Assembly: GCA_910587475.1 (NCBI GenBank)
Contig: CAJUMR010000007.1
Span: 1-64,000, forward strand
DNA: 64,000 nucleotides
Direction of reading: 5' to 3'
From: an uncultured Muribaculaceae bacterium
GTDB taxonomy: Bacteria > Bacteroidota > Bacteroidia > Bacteroidales > Muribaculaceae
The stretch's first letter is position 1; every line of letters begins with the position of its first letter. A model generated the notes under the pieces. That model searched no databases and was not told the origin of the DNA. It worked only from the letters and a program-made list of their open reading frames with translations. The position numbers were made by a program, and so were the translations under genes. Shown here in pieces: positions 36,084-44,676 of the stretch.

Positions 36084-36851
36084 TTACTGACGCTGTGCGG
36101 CTTGCTTAATTTTTATAAGTTTCTGCAAGAAACGCAATTGGTCTGCAAAGTAAATACTTTTTTTCGGATAATTCAAACTTAAATTGGATATTATTTCATA
36201 AGCCCGCTCGTATCGGCCTTGTTTTATGAATATTTTTGCGAGGCTTTCGCTAAGGAGTGAGTCATCTGACGGAACGTTGGGTTTCGGCTGATGGGTCTGT
36301 TGAGGCGGTGCAGGAGTGTCGGCGGTGTCTATTTCGTAGGCCGGGGTGAGCGGATCTGCGGGGGCGTGGTCGCGGACAAAGGCGCTGATGCGTTCTTCGA
36401 GGCTTCCGGGTTCGGGGCTGGCGGTGTCTGAGCTGTTGTCGCCGTCGAGGAGCAATGTCTCTGAGTACTCGGGGGTGGGGTTGAAAATCAGCTGTTCGAG
36501 GAGGCGCGTCTCGGCAGGATCGGCAGTGCCGTAGTTGGCGAAGAAGGTGTCAAGGGCGCTGTCGGTCGACTGTTCAGGCTCGGGTTCGGCCGGAGGGTAG
36601 ATCGACGAGAAGTCGGCGCTGTGGTCAGAGAGCTGGTTGAAAATAGCCGTCTTGTCGCCGCTGATTACGGCGAGGTGAAACTGCAGGGCTGCCGCTTCAC
36701 TATCTGACAGCTGATCTTTGTGGAGACGCAGCAGGGTCATTGCCGGCAGGGCGAAGTAGGGCATGCGGCGGTTGAGGTCGCGCAGGGTGTCGATGTCGAC
36801 AGCGGCCGGATCGGCTGCGAGAAGTCTTGCGGGTGATAGGGGTTGCTCCAT
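36084..36851 (-). CDS. TPR-like conserved protein of the lptE-secG cluster
   Basis: 255 residues, no signal peptide. A helical N-terminal region (1-90) is followed by an acidic, proline-rich middle (95-200) and a C-terminal helical pair (SLAKIFIKQGRYERAYEIISNLSLNYPKK split over two helices) that looks like a tetratricopeptide unit. No catalytic motif. Function unknown; its place between lptE (5-nt gap) and secG suggests a scaffold role in envelope biogenesis (inference). Confidence 0.8.
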   Translation of the reverse strand: MEQPLSPARLLAADPAAVDIDTLRDLNRRMPYFALPAMTLLRLHKDQLSDSEAAALQFHLAVISGDKTAIFNQLSDHSADFSSIYPPAEPEPEQSTDSALDTFFANYGTADPAETRLLEQLIFNPTPEYSETLLLDGDNSSDTASPEPGSLEERISAFVRDHAPADPLTPAYEIDTADTPAPPQQTHQPKPNVPSDDSLLSESLAKIFIKQGRYERAYEIISNLSLNYPKKSIYFADQLRFLQKLIKIKQAAQRQ

Positions 36852-36856
36852 GATCG

Positions 36857-37390
36857 TTACCAGTCGCCGAGGGTTGCGTTGAATATCAGTTCGACAAGTT
36901 CTTTGGCTATCTGTTGGCAGAGGTCGTCCTGCACGTCGTTGAGCATCAGCGAGCTGTCGAAGTCGCGGTAAGCGCTGAATGTCTGGTCGACGTCTTTGTT
37001 TTCCTGCTTGTTGTCGATGTACTTGACGCGCACCGATATCGTCAGTCGTGTCTGCGAAGCGTAGGCGTTCTCGGTGACGGCCTGAGGCGACAGGCTGTAG
37101 CCGGTGATCTCTCCTTCGAGCTGCAGGTCAGAGGCTCCGTCGACGATCTGGAGTCGTGTGTTGCGGGTGATGTAGTCGAGGAGTTCGTTTTCGAAGGTCT
37201 GCTGCAGAGGAGGGTAGACGAGGGCTGCGCGGATCGGAAATTCAGATACGTGGATCGTGCGGTAGACGGTGTAGTCGAGGGCCGAACCGTTGAATTTATA
37301 GCTGATGCGGCATGCCGGAGCAGCGGCGATCAGGGCGACTGCAATAAGCAGAGAGCGTATGATGTTGCGGTGTCTATTGGTCGAGGCCAT
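36857..37390 (-). CDS. lptE: LptE-like outer-membrane lipoprotein
   Basis: 177 residues from ATG 37390; a longer TTG frame to 37447 lies within the upstream gene and is rejected. The signal peptide ends in a lipobox (APAC). The mature part (YKFNGSALDYTVYRTIHVSEF, then LQLEGEITGYSLSPQAV) matches the Bacteroidetes LptE family, which forms the plug of the LptD translocon placing lipopolysaccharide in the outer membrane. It overlaps the σ54-activator gene by 17 nt, so translation is coupled. Confidence 0.88.
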   Translation of the reverse strand: MASTNRHRNIIRSLLIAVALIAAAPACRISYKFNGSALDYTVYRTIHVSEFPIRAALVYPPLQQTFENELLDYITRNTRLQIVDGASDLQLEGEITGYSLSPQAVTENAYASQTRLTISVRVKYIDNKQENKDVDQTFSAYRDFDSSLMLNDVQDDLCQQIAKELVELIFNATLGDW

Positions 37391-38612
37391 ATTCTTTGAT
37401 TTTTCTGTAGAGGGTGCGTTCTGATATGCCGAGCTCGCGGGCTGCAATCTTGCGTCGGCCGCTGTTGCGTTCGAGAGCGGCCTCTATTGCCTGGCGTTCT
37501 TCTTCTTCGAGCGAGCGCGGCTCGGGGTTGATGAGCGACGGCACGGCCGGGGCATGGGAGATGTCGACGAGAGCGGTCGGCATCACGTCGAGGGGTTGAG
37601 AGGCGGGAGTTTCGGGCGTTGCTTCGTCTTTGACGTCGACAAATGGCTCTACGAGTTTCGGCCTGTTGCCGCCGAGTTGCGATTTGAGTTCGTCGATCTG
37701 GGACTGCAGTCTGAATATGAGGTTGAATATCATCTCGCGCTCATTGTCGTAGGCGTGGGTGCGCGACGGCGACAGGGCCGGAGCATAGACCGTGGCGTTG
37801 GCCGGAAGATAGTGGCCGACGGTGTCGCTGTCGACGGTGTTGCCGCTTTCGAAGAGGGCTATCTGTTCGACAACGTTTTTGAGCTGGCGCACGTTGCCGG
37901 GCCACGAGTAGTGGGCTATGGCGCTCCGGGCCGAGTTGTCGAAGGTGACGGGTGCCGTGCGGTAGCGCTCGGCGAAGTCAGAGGCAAATTTGCGCGTGAG
38001 CAGAAATATGTCGTCGCCTCTGTCGCGCAGCGGCGGAATGTTGATCTGGACTGTCGACAGTCGGTAGTAGAGATCTTCGCGGAAGCGCCCGTCAGACACG
38101 GCTTTGAGCAGGTCGACGTTGGTGGCCGCGACCACTCTGATGTTGGTTTTCTGGACTGTCGAAGATCCTACTTTGAGAAATTCGCCGGTCTCGAGCACTC
38201 GAAGCAGGCGCGCCTGCGTGGTAAGCGGTAGTTCGGCGACTTCATCGAGGAAAATTGTTCCTCCGTTGGCTTCTTCGAAGTAGCCTTTTCGCGAGGCCAC
38301 CGCACCGGTGAACGAACCTTTTTCGTGGCCGAACAGCTCGGAGTCGATCGTGCCCTCGGGTATCGCACCGCAGTTGACGGCGATGAATTTCGAGTGTTTT
38401 CGGGGGCTGTAGGCGTGGATTATCTGAGGGAAAAATTCCTTTCCTGTGCCGCTTTCGCCGATGACGAGAACAGATAGGTCGATCGGCGCGACACGTATCG
38501 CCCTCGCCACTGCTACCTGCAGCGACGGGGAGTTGCCGACGATGCCCAGACGCTGTTTGGCCTGTCGCACATCGGCCGGAATTTCATTTTGAGAAATCAA
38601 TTCTTGCGGCAT
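37374..38612 (-). CDS. Sigma-54-dependent transcriptional activator
   Basis: 412 residues. The AAA+ domain (about 22-255) has the Walker A GESGTGKE, the σ54 contact loop GSFTGA (GAFTGA variant), Walker B GGTIFLDEV and the arginine-finger region FREDLYYRL. A low-complexity linker (260-365) leads to a Fis-type helix-turn-helix (RRKIAARELGISERTLYRKI). There is no receiver or PAS sensor, so activity is probably controlled by level or by a partner. Its link to lptE and secG is conserved in Bacteroidetes as far as I recall. Confidence 0.95.
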   Translation of the reverse strand: MPQELISQNEIPADVRQAKQRLGIVGNSPSLQVAVARAIRVAPIDLSVLVIGESGTGKEFFPQIIHAYSPRKHSKFIAVNCGAIPEGTIDSELFGHEKGSFTGAVASRKGYFEEANGGTIFLDEVAELPLTTQARLLRVLETGEFLKVGSSTVQKTNIRVVAATNVDLLKAVSDGRFREDLYYRLSTVQINIPPLRDRGDDIFLLTRKFASDFAERYRTAPVTFDNSARSAIAHYSWPGNVRQLKNVVEQIALFESGNTVDSDTVGHYLPANATVYAPALSPSRTHAYDNEREMIFNLIFRLQSQIDELKSQLGGNRPKLVEPFVDVKDEATPETPASQPLDVMPTALVDISHAPAVPSLINPEPRSLEEEERQAIEAALERNSGRRKIAARELGISERTLYRKIKEYGLDQ

Positions 38613-38638
38613 AATGACTCTTCTGGGGATGGGAAATG

Positions 38639-38646
38639 CAAAGATA
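38639..38646 (-). promoter_or_regulatory. Promoter -7 box of the sigma-54 activator-lptE-secG cluster
   Basis: TATCTTTG on the minus strand, an exact TAnnTTTG match, 26 nt before the ATG at 38612. It indicates housekeeping rather than σ54 transcription of the activator. Confidence 0.6.
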
Positions 38647-38692
38647 GCATTTATCTGCGAGTCAACGGGTGCAAATGGCCATTTTTTTATCC

Positions 38693-39844
38693 TCAGCGCA
38701 GGCTCAAGGCTTTGGCGAGGCTTATGATCTGGGTGACGGTGTCGGCGAGATTGCGGGCGGCCTTGTCGGGGTCGAGGGCGTCGGAGAGGGCGACAGGACC
38801 AGGCTGTATCGAGAGAATGGCTGCAAATCCGGCTTGGTCGAGGGCAGCAGAGTGCTCGACCGAACCTCCGAGCGCTACCACAGGGATGCCGCGTCGCCGG
38901 GCTGCGGTCAGCACTCCGTGAGGCGTCTTGCCCATCAGAGTCTGACTGTCGATGCGGCCTTCGCCCGTGATTATGAGATCGGCGCCGTCGATGAGACGGT
39001 CGAAGCCGACGGCTTGCAGAACCATGTCGATCCCAGGCATGAGTGAAGCTCCGAGAACGGCTGCGAAGGCACCTCCGAGGCCTCCGGCTGCTCCTGCACC
39101 CGGCATGTCGGTGACGTCGGTCGATGTCGTGCGGGCAAGCACGCGGGCAAACGACTGCATGGCGTTGTCGAGAGTCGCGATCATCGCGTCGTCGGCTCCT
39201 TTCTGCCGTGCGAACACATGTGCTGCACCGGAGGGGCCGCAGAAGGGATTGTCGACGTCACATGCTACAATGATGGAAGTGTCGGCCAGTCGCGGATCCA
39301 GTCCCGACAGATCGATCGAGTCGATGCGGGCGAGGTCGCCTCCGCATCCGTGGGCCGATACGCTGCGTCCGTCGCGGTCGAGAAAGCGGGCGCCGAGCGC
39401 CGTGAGCATGCCAATGCCGGCGTCGTTGGTGGCGCTGCCACCGATGCCGATGAGCAGTCGCCGGCATCCGCGGCTGATGGCGTCAGCGATGAGTTGGCCT
39501 GTGCCGAAGGTCGAGGTCGCCATGGGGTTGCGTTCTTCAGGGTCGAGTAGCGGGAGTCCGCTTGCACGTGCCATTTCGATGATGGCCGTCGATCCGTCGG
39601 CCGATATGCCGTAGGAGGCCTTGATGGGGCGCAGCAGCGGGTCGCCGACGGTCGCCGACACTTCGTGGCCGTCGAGGGCATGGATCAGAGCGTCGACGGT
39701 GCCTTCGCCTCCGTCGCCGAGAGGCACTTTGACCACGCTGCAGCGTGGCATCGCTGTGTTTATGGCCGCTTGGCATACATCGGCGAAACGGCTTGATGAA
39801 ATCGATCCTTTGAAGGAGTCGGCAGCTATGACTATCTTTTTCAT
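38693..39844 (-). CDS. Glycerate kinase
   Basis: 383 residues from ATG 39844 (MKKIVIAADSFKGSISS, the family opening). Conserved blocks include VPLGDGGEGTVDAL, IGIGGSATNDAGIGML, ACDVDNPFCGPSGAA, AGAAGGLGGAFAAV and ITGEGRIDSQTLMGK. It phosphorylates D-glycerate, probably at C2 as in the GarK family. The preceding 12 codons begin with a non-ATG codon and lack family similarity. A TAACTTTA box (39870-39877) lies 25 nt upstream. Confidence 0.94.
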   Translation of the reverse strand: MKKIVIAADSFKGSISSSRFADVCQAAINTAMPRCSVVKVPLGDGGEGTVDALIHALDGHEVSATVGDPLLRPIKASYGISADGSTAIIEMARASGLPLLDPEERNPMATSTFGTGQLIADAISRGCRRLLIGIGGSATNDAGIGMLTALGARFLDRDGRSVSAHGCGGDLARIDSIDLSGLDPRLADTSIIVACDVDNPFCGPSGAAHVFARQKGADDAMIATLDNAMQSFARVLARTTSTDVTDMPGAGAAGGLGGAFAAVLGASLMPGIDMVLQAVGFDRLIDGADLIITGEGRIDSQTLMGKTPHGVLTAARRRGIPVVALGGSVEHSAALDQAGFAAILSIQPGPVALSDALDPDKAARNLADTVTQIISLAKALSLR

Positions 39845-39955
39845 TGTTGTCAGGAGTAGTTGATGCCGTAAAGTTAGCAAACCATCCGAAAACCGCCAAA
39901 AAACGATCGGGAGATAACTTTTTTAGAAGGGGCAGTTTATCCGCTATGGAAAATA

Positions 39956-39987
39956 TTTGATTTTACCCAATATTAATCCTAACTTTG
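39956..39987 (+). promoter_or_regulatory. Consensus promoter of the small secreted-protein pair
   Basis: TTTG (39956-39959), 20 nt, TAACTTTG (39980-39987): perfect match in both elements and spacing. Predicted start near 39994. Confidence 0.8.
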
Positions 39988-40061
39988 CGAATAAGACATC
40001 AATTCATCAATTAAAACCATAAAATCGCATGAAATGCCTACATAAGTCGTATCTCACGATA

Positions 40062-40442
40062 ATGAAATCAAAATACATTTTAGCATTGCTATCAGTATAT
40101 TTTATATGTAGCGCACAAATGTGCGAATCCGAAGGTAATGAGCGATTTGTGCATGAAGATGCATTTTTTCACAATAGTAGTGACGAAACTATCCAAATTT
40201 TAGAAATGATGACACTGCAAGACAAACCGGTGTACCCTAATGCCCTGTCCTCTATCCGCGATCGATTGACTCCAATAGAACCGCAGGAGTTTATAAGGCT
40301 TAAAGTACCTGTTAGTCCGGGAATGCGTGACGGTAGAGATTGGGAGATTCTTGTATTCAAGCAAAGTACGATCGACCGATATACTGACGAGGAAATCATT
40401 GCAAAAAATATATTTGACAAGCTGTATGTATTTACATACTAG
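40062..40442 (+). CDS. Small secreted protein, apparently truncated by a TAG
   Basis: 126 residues from ATG 40062 (MKSKYILALLSVYFICSAQ, a signal-like start; an earlier in-frame ATG at 40029 gives 137). Paralogous to the next gene: the segment ILVFKQSTIDRYTDEEII, then KNIFDKLYVFTY matches its counterpart closely. The frame stops at TAG 40440-40442, but the next 14 codons to TAA at 40485-40487 (DFVVADQKITYVGK) still align with the tail of the paralogue. I infer a nonsense mutation near the end. The pattern recalls a repeated family of small Bacteroides lipoproteins of unknown function. Confidence 0.75.
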   Translation: MKSKYILALLSVYFICSAQMCESEGNERFVHEDAFFHNSSDETIQILEMMTLQDKPVYPNALSSIRDRLTPIEPQEFIRLKVPVSPGMRDGRDWEILVFKQSTIDRYTDEEIIAKNIFDKLYVFTY

Positions 40443-40493
40443 GACTTTGTTGTCGCAGATCAAAAAATCACATACGTTGGCAAATAATCAGTC

Positions 40494-40949
40494 ATGCAGC
40501 CATCCAAGACTATCATTTATCGGACTGTTAGAACCGTTGTTTTTGCGGCAGTGTCGTCCATCTTGACTTCATGTCTGGTTGATCCGCCAAATCAACCTAT
40601 ACCTCTAATTGTCACGAACAATTCGGAGCAGAATATCGGAGTAATTTCGATGCGCACATGGGGCGACGTCGTGCTGACACCAAGCTATTTTGAAAACGAT
40701 TATTTTCCTCCACTAACAACAATCGCTCCAGGACAAGAATATCAAATCGTTTATATAACAACGGAAAACTTTTTAAAAGAAGGTGGAACGGTTCAGGTTC
40801 TTGTTTTCGAGCAATCGACACTTGATGCGTATAGTCTCGACGAAATAATAAGACAGGATATCTACGACAAGCGTTATGTTTTGACATACGATAAATTGGT
40901 AAATAACGGTTTTAGTATCGATTATTCTGGCTCTGATCCGGATGTTTAA
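40494..40949 (+). CDS. Small lipoprotein, intact paralogue of the previous gene
   Basis: 151 residues. The lipoprotein signal ends SILTSC (Cys27). The mature part begins with a β-rich domain (IVTNNSEQNIGVISM), followed by the conserved end VLVFEQSTLDAYSLDEII, DIYDKRYVLTYDKL and a 15-residue tail that the upstream paralogue keeps only beyond its stop codon. It starts 51 nt after the upstream stop, in the same transcription unit. Function unknown; surface or periplasmic location is expected. Confidence 0.85.
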   Translation: MQPSKTIIYRTVRTVVFAAVSSILTSCLVDPPNQPIPLIVTNNSEQNIGVISMRTWGDVVLTPSYFENDYFPPLTTIAPGQEYQIVYITTENFLKEGGTVQVLVFEQSTLDAYSLDEIIRQDIYDKRYVLTYDKLVNNGFSIDYSGSDPDV

Positions 40950-41093
40950 CCGGCCTGTTATTTTTTTGACAGAATGACGGGAAATTGATGTGCAGCAGTT
41001 CACTCTGTTGGACGAGCGGTTTTTTTGCGTTTTTTTGCGGGCGGTTTTATGTGAATTTTGATTGGGGGTCAATATATTTTGAGAAAAAAAGGT

Positions 41094-41101
41094 TAGTTTT
41101 G
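41094..41101 (+). promoter_or_regulatory. Promoter -7 box of the Ig-like lipoprotein gene
   Basis: TAGTTTTG, an exact TAnnTTTG match, 50 nt before the ATG at 41152. Confidence 0.55.
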
Positions 41102-41151
41102 CAGTTGGAATCATGCGTAGGTGTGTTTTACCAAGGAAAGAATAGCAAAAT

Positions 41152-43215
41152 ATGAATAGACGATTCACATATATGCACATGCTTGTGGCCGCCGTTTTAG
41201 CGGCTGCTGTGACAGCATGTGCGAGCATCGGTCGGCCAGAGGGCGGTCCGCGCGACGAGGAGCCGCCGAAGTTTGTGCATTCGAGTCCGCGTCCCGGTCA
41301 GTTGAAGGTCGACGGCAATAAGATCACAGTGGTTTTTGACGAGAATATTCAGCTTGACGATGCGTTCAACAAGGTGGTTGTCTCGCCGGTTCAGATCCAG
41401 CAGCCGGCTATCAGTTCCAACGCCAAGACCGTGACCGTGGAGCTTCGCGACACGTTGTTGCCTAATACCACTTATTCGATAGACTTCGCCGACGGCATCA
41501 AGGATCTTAACGAAGGCAACATCCTCGATGGTTTTGCGATCGATTTCGCCACCGGCGACACTATCGACACGTTGAGAATATCGGGCATTGTGCTCGAAGC
41601 GCGCACTCTCGAACCAGCGCAGGGTATGCTTGTCGGAGTGCATTCTAATCTCGAGGACTCGGCGCTGACAACTGAGGTGTTTGACCGCATAGCACGCACA
41701 AACCAGTACGGCCAGTTCACGATCCGCAATCTCAAGGCCGGAACTTACCGGGTATATGCACTCAAGGACATGAACCGCGACTTCAAGTGGGACAGATCGG
41801 AGGATGTAGCGTTCTATGACTACACGGTTTCGCCGACGGTCGAGAATATCGAGGTCTGCGACACGTTCCTGCGCGCCGACGGTACAGATTCGCTGGTGAC
41901 ACACGGCGGTATAAAGTATCTGCCCAACGATGTGCTTCTGACGTGGTTCAACGAGGGTTACAGCCCTCAGTATATGAAAAATTACAGCCGTCCGGAGCGG
42001 CGCAAGATAGCGATCACCTTTGCGGCGGAGTCAGACACTCTGCCTGAAATCACGATCGCAGACGGCCCTCACAGCGGGCGCCCGATCGACGATTGGGCTG
42101 TGGCAGAGGTGAGCCAGACGCGTGACTCGCTGATCTACTGGATCCGCGACACGGCTGTCGTGAGCACCGATTCGCTGCGTCTGTCGATAAAGTATCTTAA
42201 AACAGATACGGCCGACCGTCTGAGCTGGCAGACCGATACTCTGCGGTTCTTCTTCCGCGATCCAAAACAGAGCAAAAAGGAGAAGAAAAAGAAAGAGGAA
42301 GAGGAGGCAGACACTGTTGTGACCGATGGGTTCGGAGTGCCGCAGCCGAAAGATTTCCTTAATTTCACTGTCGGCGGTGGAGCTGTAGAGGTGTATGCGC
42401 CACTCGTGTTCCAGTCTGATCAGCCGATCGATTCGATAGCTCCTGGAGCGGTTAAGCTGGAGATGATGGTCGACACGTTGTGGACTCCAGTCAAGATCGG
42501 AGGTCTGCGTCCCGATTCGCTGCAGCCGTTGCTCAATCGGGAGCTTGCGGTCGATTGGACGCCCGGCTCCAAGTACAGGGTTTCGGTCGATTCGGCCACG
42601 GTGTTCGGCATCTATGGAGTGTGGAACAAACCTATCGAGCAGGAATTCACGGTAAAGTCGCTCGACGAGTATTCCAATCTTGTGTTCAACGTTACGGGCG
42701 TTGAGCCGGATTCGTCAGGAGTCATGCCCAAGATCTACGTCGAACTTCTGTCGGGCGACGACAAGGTGCAGCGGGTCGCTCCTGTAGTCGATGGCCGTGC
42801 AGAGTTCCGTTTTCTTGCGCCGTCGGTCTATTATGCGCGTCTCTATATCGACGCCAACGGCAACGGCCGGTGGGACACGGGCAACATAGCTCTGAAGCTG
42901 CAGCCTGAAGAAGTGTACTATTACAGCAAGAAACTGCAACTCAAGAAGAATTGGGACATCGAGCAGTCGTGGGATATCAACGAACTTGCGATCGACGCCC
43001 AGAAGCCATTAGCGATAAAGAAGAATAAGCCAAAGCCGAAGAAAGGCGAGCGTCTGAACAAAGAGGATGAAGAGGAAGAGTATGATGAGTTCGGTAATCC
43101 GATCGATGGAAACAACAGTTTCGACCGTTACGATCCGAGCAATATCAACAACCGGCGTCCGACCAACCAGTCGCGTCCAGGCCTCAGAAACAACGGCTTC
43201 GGCGCTACGCGATAA
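41152..43215 (+). CDS. Ig-like (SbsA/Big_5-type) domain lipoprotein
   Basis: 687 residues. The lipobox is VTACAS, followed by the conserved GRPEGGPRDEEPPKF. Residues about 35-135 form a Big_5-like Ig domain (KITVVFDENIQLDD, LLPNTTYSIDFADGIKDLNEGN), then comes a β-sandwich region like the SdrD-type B fold (GQFTIRNLKAGTYRVYALKD), a charged low-complexity stretch (KKEKKKKEEEE, near 375), more β domains and an Asn/Arg-rich end. This architecture recurs across Bacteroidetes without an assigned function; an envelope role is likely. The sugar nucleotidyltransferase follows after 40 nt. Confidence 0.85.
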   Translation: MNRRFTYMHMLVAAVLAAAVTACASIGRPEGGPRDEEPPKFVHSSPRPGQLKVDGNKITVVFDENIQLDDAFNKVVVSPVQIQQPAISSNAKTVTVELRDTLLPNTTYSIDFADGIKDLNEGNILDGFAIDFATGDTIDTLRISGIVLEARTLEPAQGMLVGVHSNLEDSALTTEVFDRIARTNQYGQFTIRNLKAGTYRVYALKDMNRDFKWDRSEDVAFYDYTVSPTVENIEVCDTFLRADGTDSLVTHGGIKYLPNDVLLTWFNEGYSPQYMKNYSRPERRKIAITFAAESDTLPEITIADGPHSGRPIDDWAVAEVSQTRDSLIYWIRDTAVVSTDSLRLSIKYLKTDTADRLSWQTDTLRFFFRDPKQSKKEKKKKEEEEADTVVTDGFGVPQPKDFLNFTVGGGAVEVYAPLVFQSDQPIDSIAPGAVKLEMMVDTLWTPVKIGGLRPDSLQPLLNRELAVDWTPGSKYRVSVDSATVFGIYGVWNKPIEQEFTVKSLDEYSNLVFNVTGVEPDSSGVMPKIYVELLSGDDKVQRVAPVVDGRAEFRFLAPSVYYARLYIDANGNGRWDTGNIALKLQPEEVYYYSKKLQLKKNWDIEQSWDINELAIDAQKPLAIKKNKPKPKKGERLNKEDEEEEYDEFGNPIDGNNSFDRYDPSNINNRRPTNQSRPGLRNNGFGATR

Positions 43216-43255
43216 GCAATGCAGAGACATCAATCATCTAAAAACAGATAAAGCA

Positions 43256-43972
43256 ATGAAATATGTAATTTTAGCAGCAGGCCTCGGGTCACGTTTCGCC
43301 AAAAACGGCGAGAAGAAGCCTAAGCCTCTCGTTGAGATCGAAGGTCAACCGATGATCGGCCGCCTGATCGATATTCTGATGAAACATGGCGGCGAGCAGA
43401 TCAACATCGTTGCCAACAGCCGCATGCCCGAACTGGTCGAATATCTCGAGGATCTTAAGTCGAAGGGCTATCCTCTGGTGGTGAGGCCAATCGTATCGGA
43501 TAACTCCTACTATAGCCTTTCGGAGGCCGCCAAAGGCGTGGAAGGCCGGTTTATCGCAATGACTGTCGACACTATTTTCCCGCAGAAGGAATTTGAAGAG
43601 TATGTCAAGCAGTCGGAAGCGATGGCCGACGATGCTGTGCTGATGGGTCTGACACGTTTTATCGATGATGAAAGTCCCCTCTATGCGCGCATCGGCGATG
43701 ACGGCAATGTGATCGACTATCGTTACGGCGGCGAGCCTTTTGCAGAGGGAGCTATCGTTTCGGCCGGACTTTATGCGCTGAACGACAAAGCGATGGACAT
43801 CGTTGCCAAGCGCGAAGGCTATCCCGAGTCGTTGAGCGACTTCCAGCGCATTCTCGCGGCTGAGACTGACATGAAGGTTGTGCCGTTTGAGTTCTCGAAG
43901 GCGATGGATGTCGATTGTCTCCACGATCAGAAAGTGGCCGAAGAGTTCCTGAAGGAAATCGCTGAGAAGTAA
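43256..43972 (+). CDS. Sugar-phosphate nucleotidyltransferase
   Basis: 238 residues from ATG 43256; upstream in-frame codons overlap the previous gene and lack similarity. The opening MKYVILAAGLGSRF with KPKPLVEIEGQPMIGRLID is the NTP-transferase signature (G-x-G-x-R and the Lys that binds the substrate phosphate). MTVDTIFP gives the metal-binding Asp. Such short enzymes activate hexose or cell-wall sugar 1-phosphates with UTP or CTP; the sugar is not readable. Likely co-transcribed with the Ig-like lipoprotein. Confidence 0.88.
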   Translation: MKYVILAAGLGSRFAKNGEKKPKPLVEIEGQPMIGRLIDILMKHGGEQINIVANSRMPELVEYLEDLKSKGYPLVVRPIVSDNSYYSLSEAAKGVEGRFIAMTVDTIFPQKEFEEYVKQSEAMADDAVLMGLTRFIDDESPLYARIGDDGNVIDYRYGGEPFAEGAIVSAGLYALNDKAMDIVAKREGYPESLSDFQRILAAETDMKVVPFEFSKAMDVDCLHDQKVAEEFLKEIAEK

Positions 43973-44002
43973 CCGTCACGGCAACAGAAAAAATCAATAT
44001 GG

Positions 44003-44050
44003 CTGCGGCGCGTTCACACCGATCGACGGGTGACCGCGCCGCAGTTGTCT
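44003..44050. terminator. Terminator between convergent genes
   Basis: A 10-bp GC-rich stem CTGCGGCGCG/CGCGCCGCAG (44003-44012 with 44035-44044) with an inner partial stem, flanked on the left by a run of A (43988-43993). It can serve both the nucleotidyltransferase and the convergent gtrA-like gene. Confidence 0.65.
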
Positions 44051-44103
44051 GTAGCACAGTTGTAATCAGATGTAGAATGAAAGTTGATTTGCGTTTGTAG
44101 AGA

Positions 44104-44595
44104 TCAGTGGGAGCGCGAGGTGATGAGGTTGAGGACGGAGTCGAATTTGACAAAGCGGTAGACAAATGTCCGCTGAAGCAACAGGTTCCATCCGACCGAT
44201 ACAAATAACGATGCAGTCAGTCGTGCAATCGTGAAGCGCATCTCACGTGAAGCACCCCACAAGCCGAGGAGCGAACTGTTGAGGCATATTTCGTTGAGAT
44301 ATTCTGTGCCGTAGGCGTTGAGGAGCAATGATCCGACCCACACCATGAAGTATTTTATCACGACATTGGTGACGGGGCATTGAGATCCTCTGAAAGTCCA
44401 TTTGTAGTTGATCGCGCAATTGACGATTCCGCCGGCTATCGCGCCTGCGGCCGCTGCATCACCGGCGCTGTTGCTGATGTAGGCGTAGACAAGAAATGAA
44501 ATGGCATAATCGACCCAAGCTGAAGCTTGCGATGTCGCCATGGCCTTTAGGAGCCAAGCCTTAGTTTTAATCCAGTCTAACAGGTTGATTGACAC
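44104..44595 (-). CDS. GtrA-family membrane protein
   Basis: 163 residues, four membrane helices. GtrA signatures are AGGIVNCAINYKWTF after helix 2 and GWNLLLQRTFVYR at the end of helix 4. GtrA-like proteins are thought to flip polyprenyl-linked sugars across the inner membrane, or to serve cell-surface polysaccharide synthesis. It is near a polyprenyl diphosphate synthase and a sugar nucleotidyltransferase, which fits that role, though it has its own promoter. Confidence 0.9.
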   Translation of the reverse strand: MSINLLDWIKTKAWLLKAMATSQASAWVDYAISFLVYAYISNSAGDAAAAGAIAGGIVNCAINYKWTFRGSQCPVTNVVIKYFMVWVGSLLLNAYGTEYLNEICLNSSLLGLWGASREMRFTIARLTASLFVSVGWNLLLQRTFVYRFVKFDSVLNLITSRSH

Positions 44596-44617
44596 AGCAG
44601 AAGTTTAGATATTTCCG

Positions 44618-44649
44618 CAAAGGTATGCAAAAAATATTCGTTCAGCAAA
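44618..44649 (-). promoter_or_regulatory. Consensus promoter of the gtrA-like gene
   Basis: Minus strand TTTG (44649-44646), 20 nt, TACCTTTG (44625-44618); perfect in both elements. The box ends 22 nt before the ATG. Confidence 0.75.
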
Positions 44650-44676
44650 TATTCGTAGTTAAAAAGAGTCAGCGTC

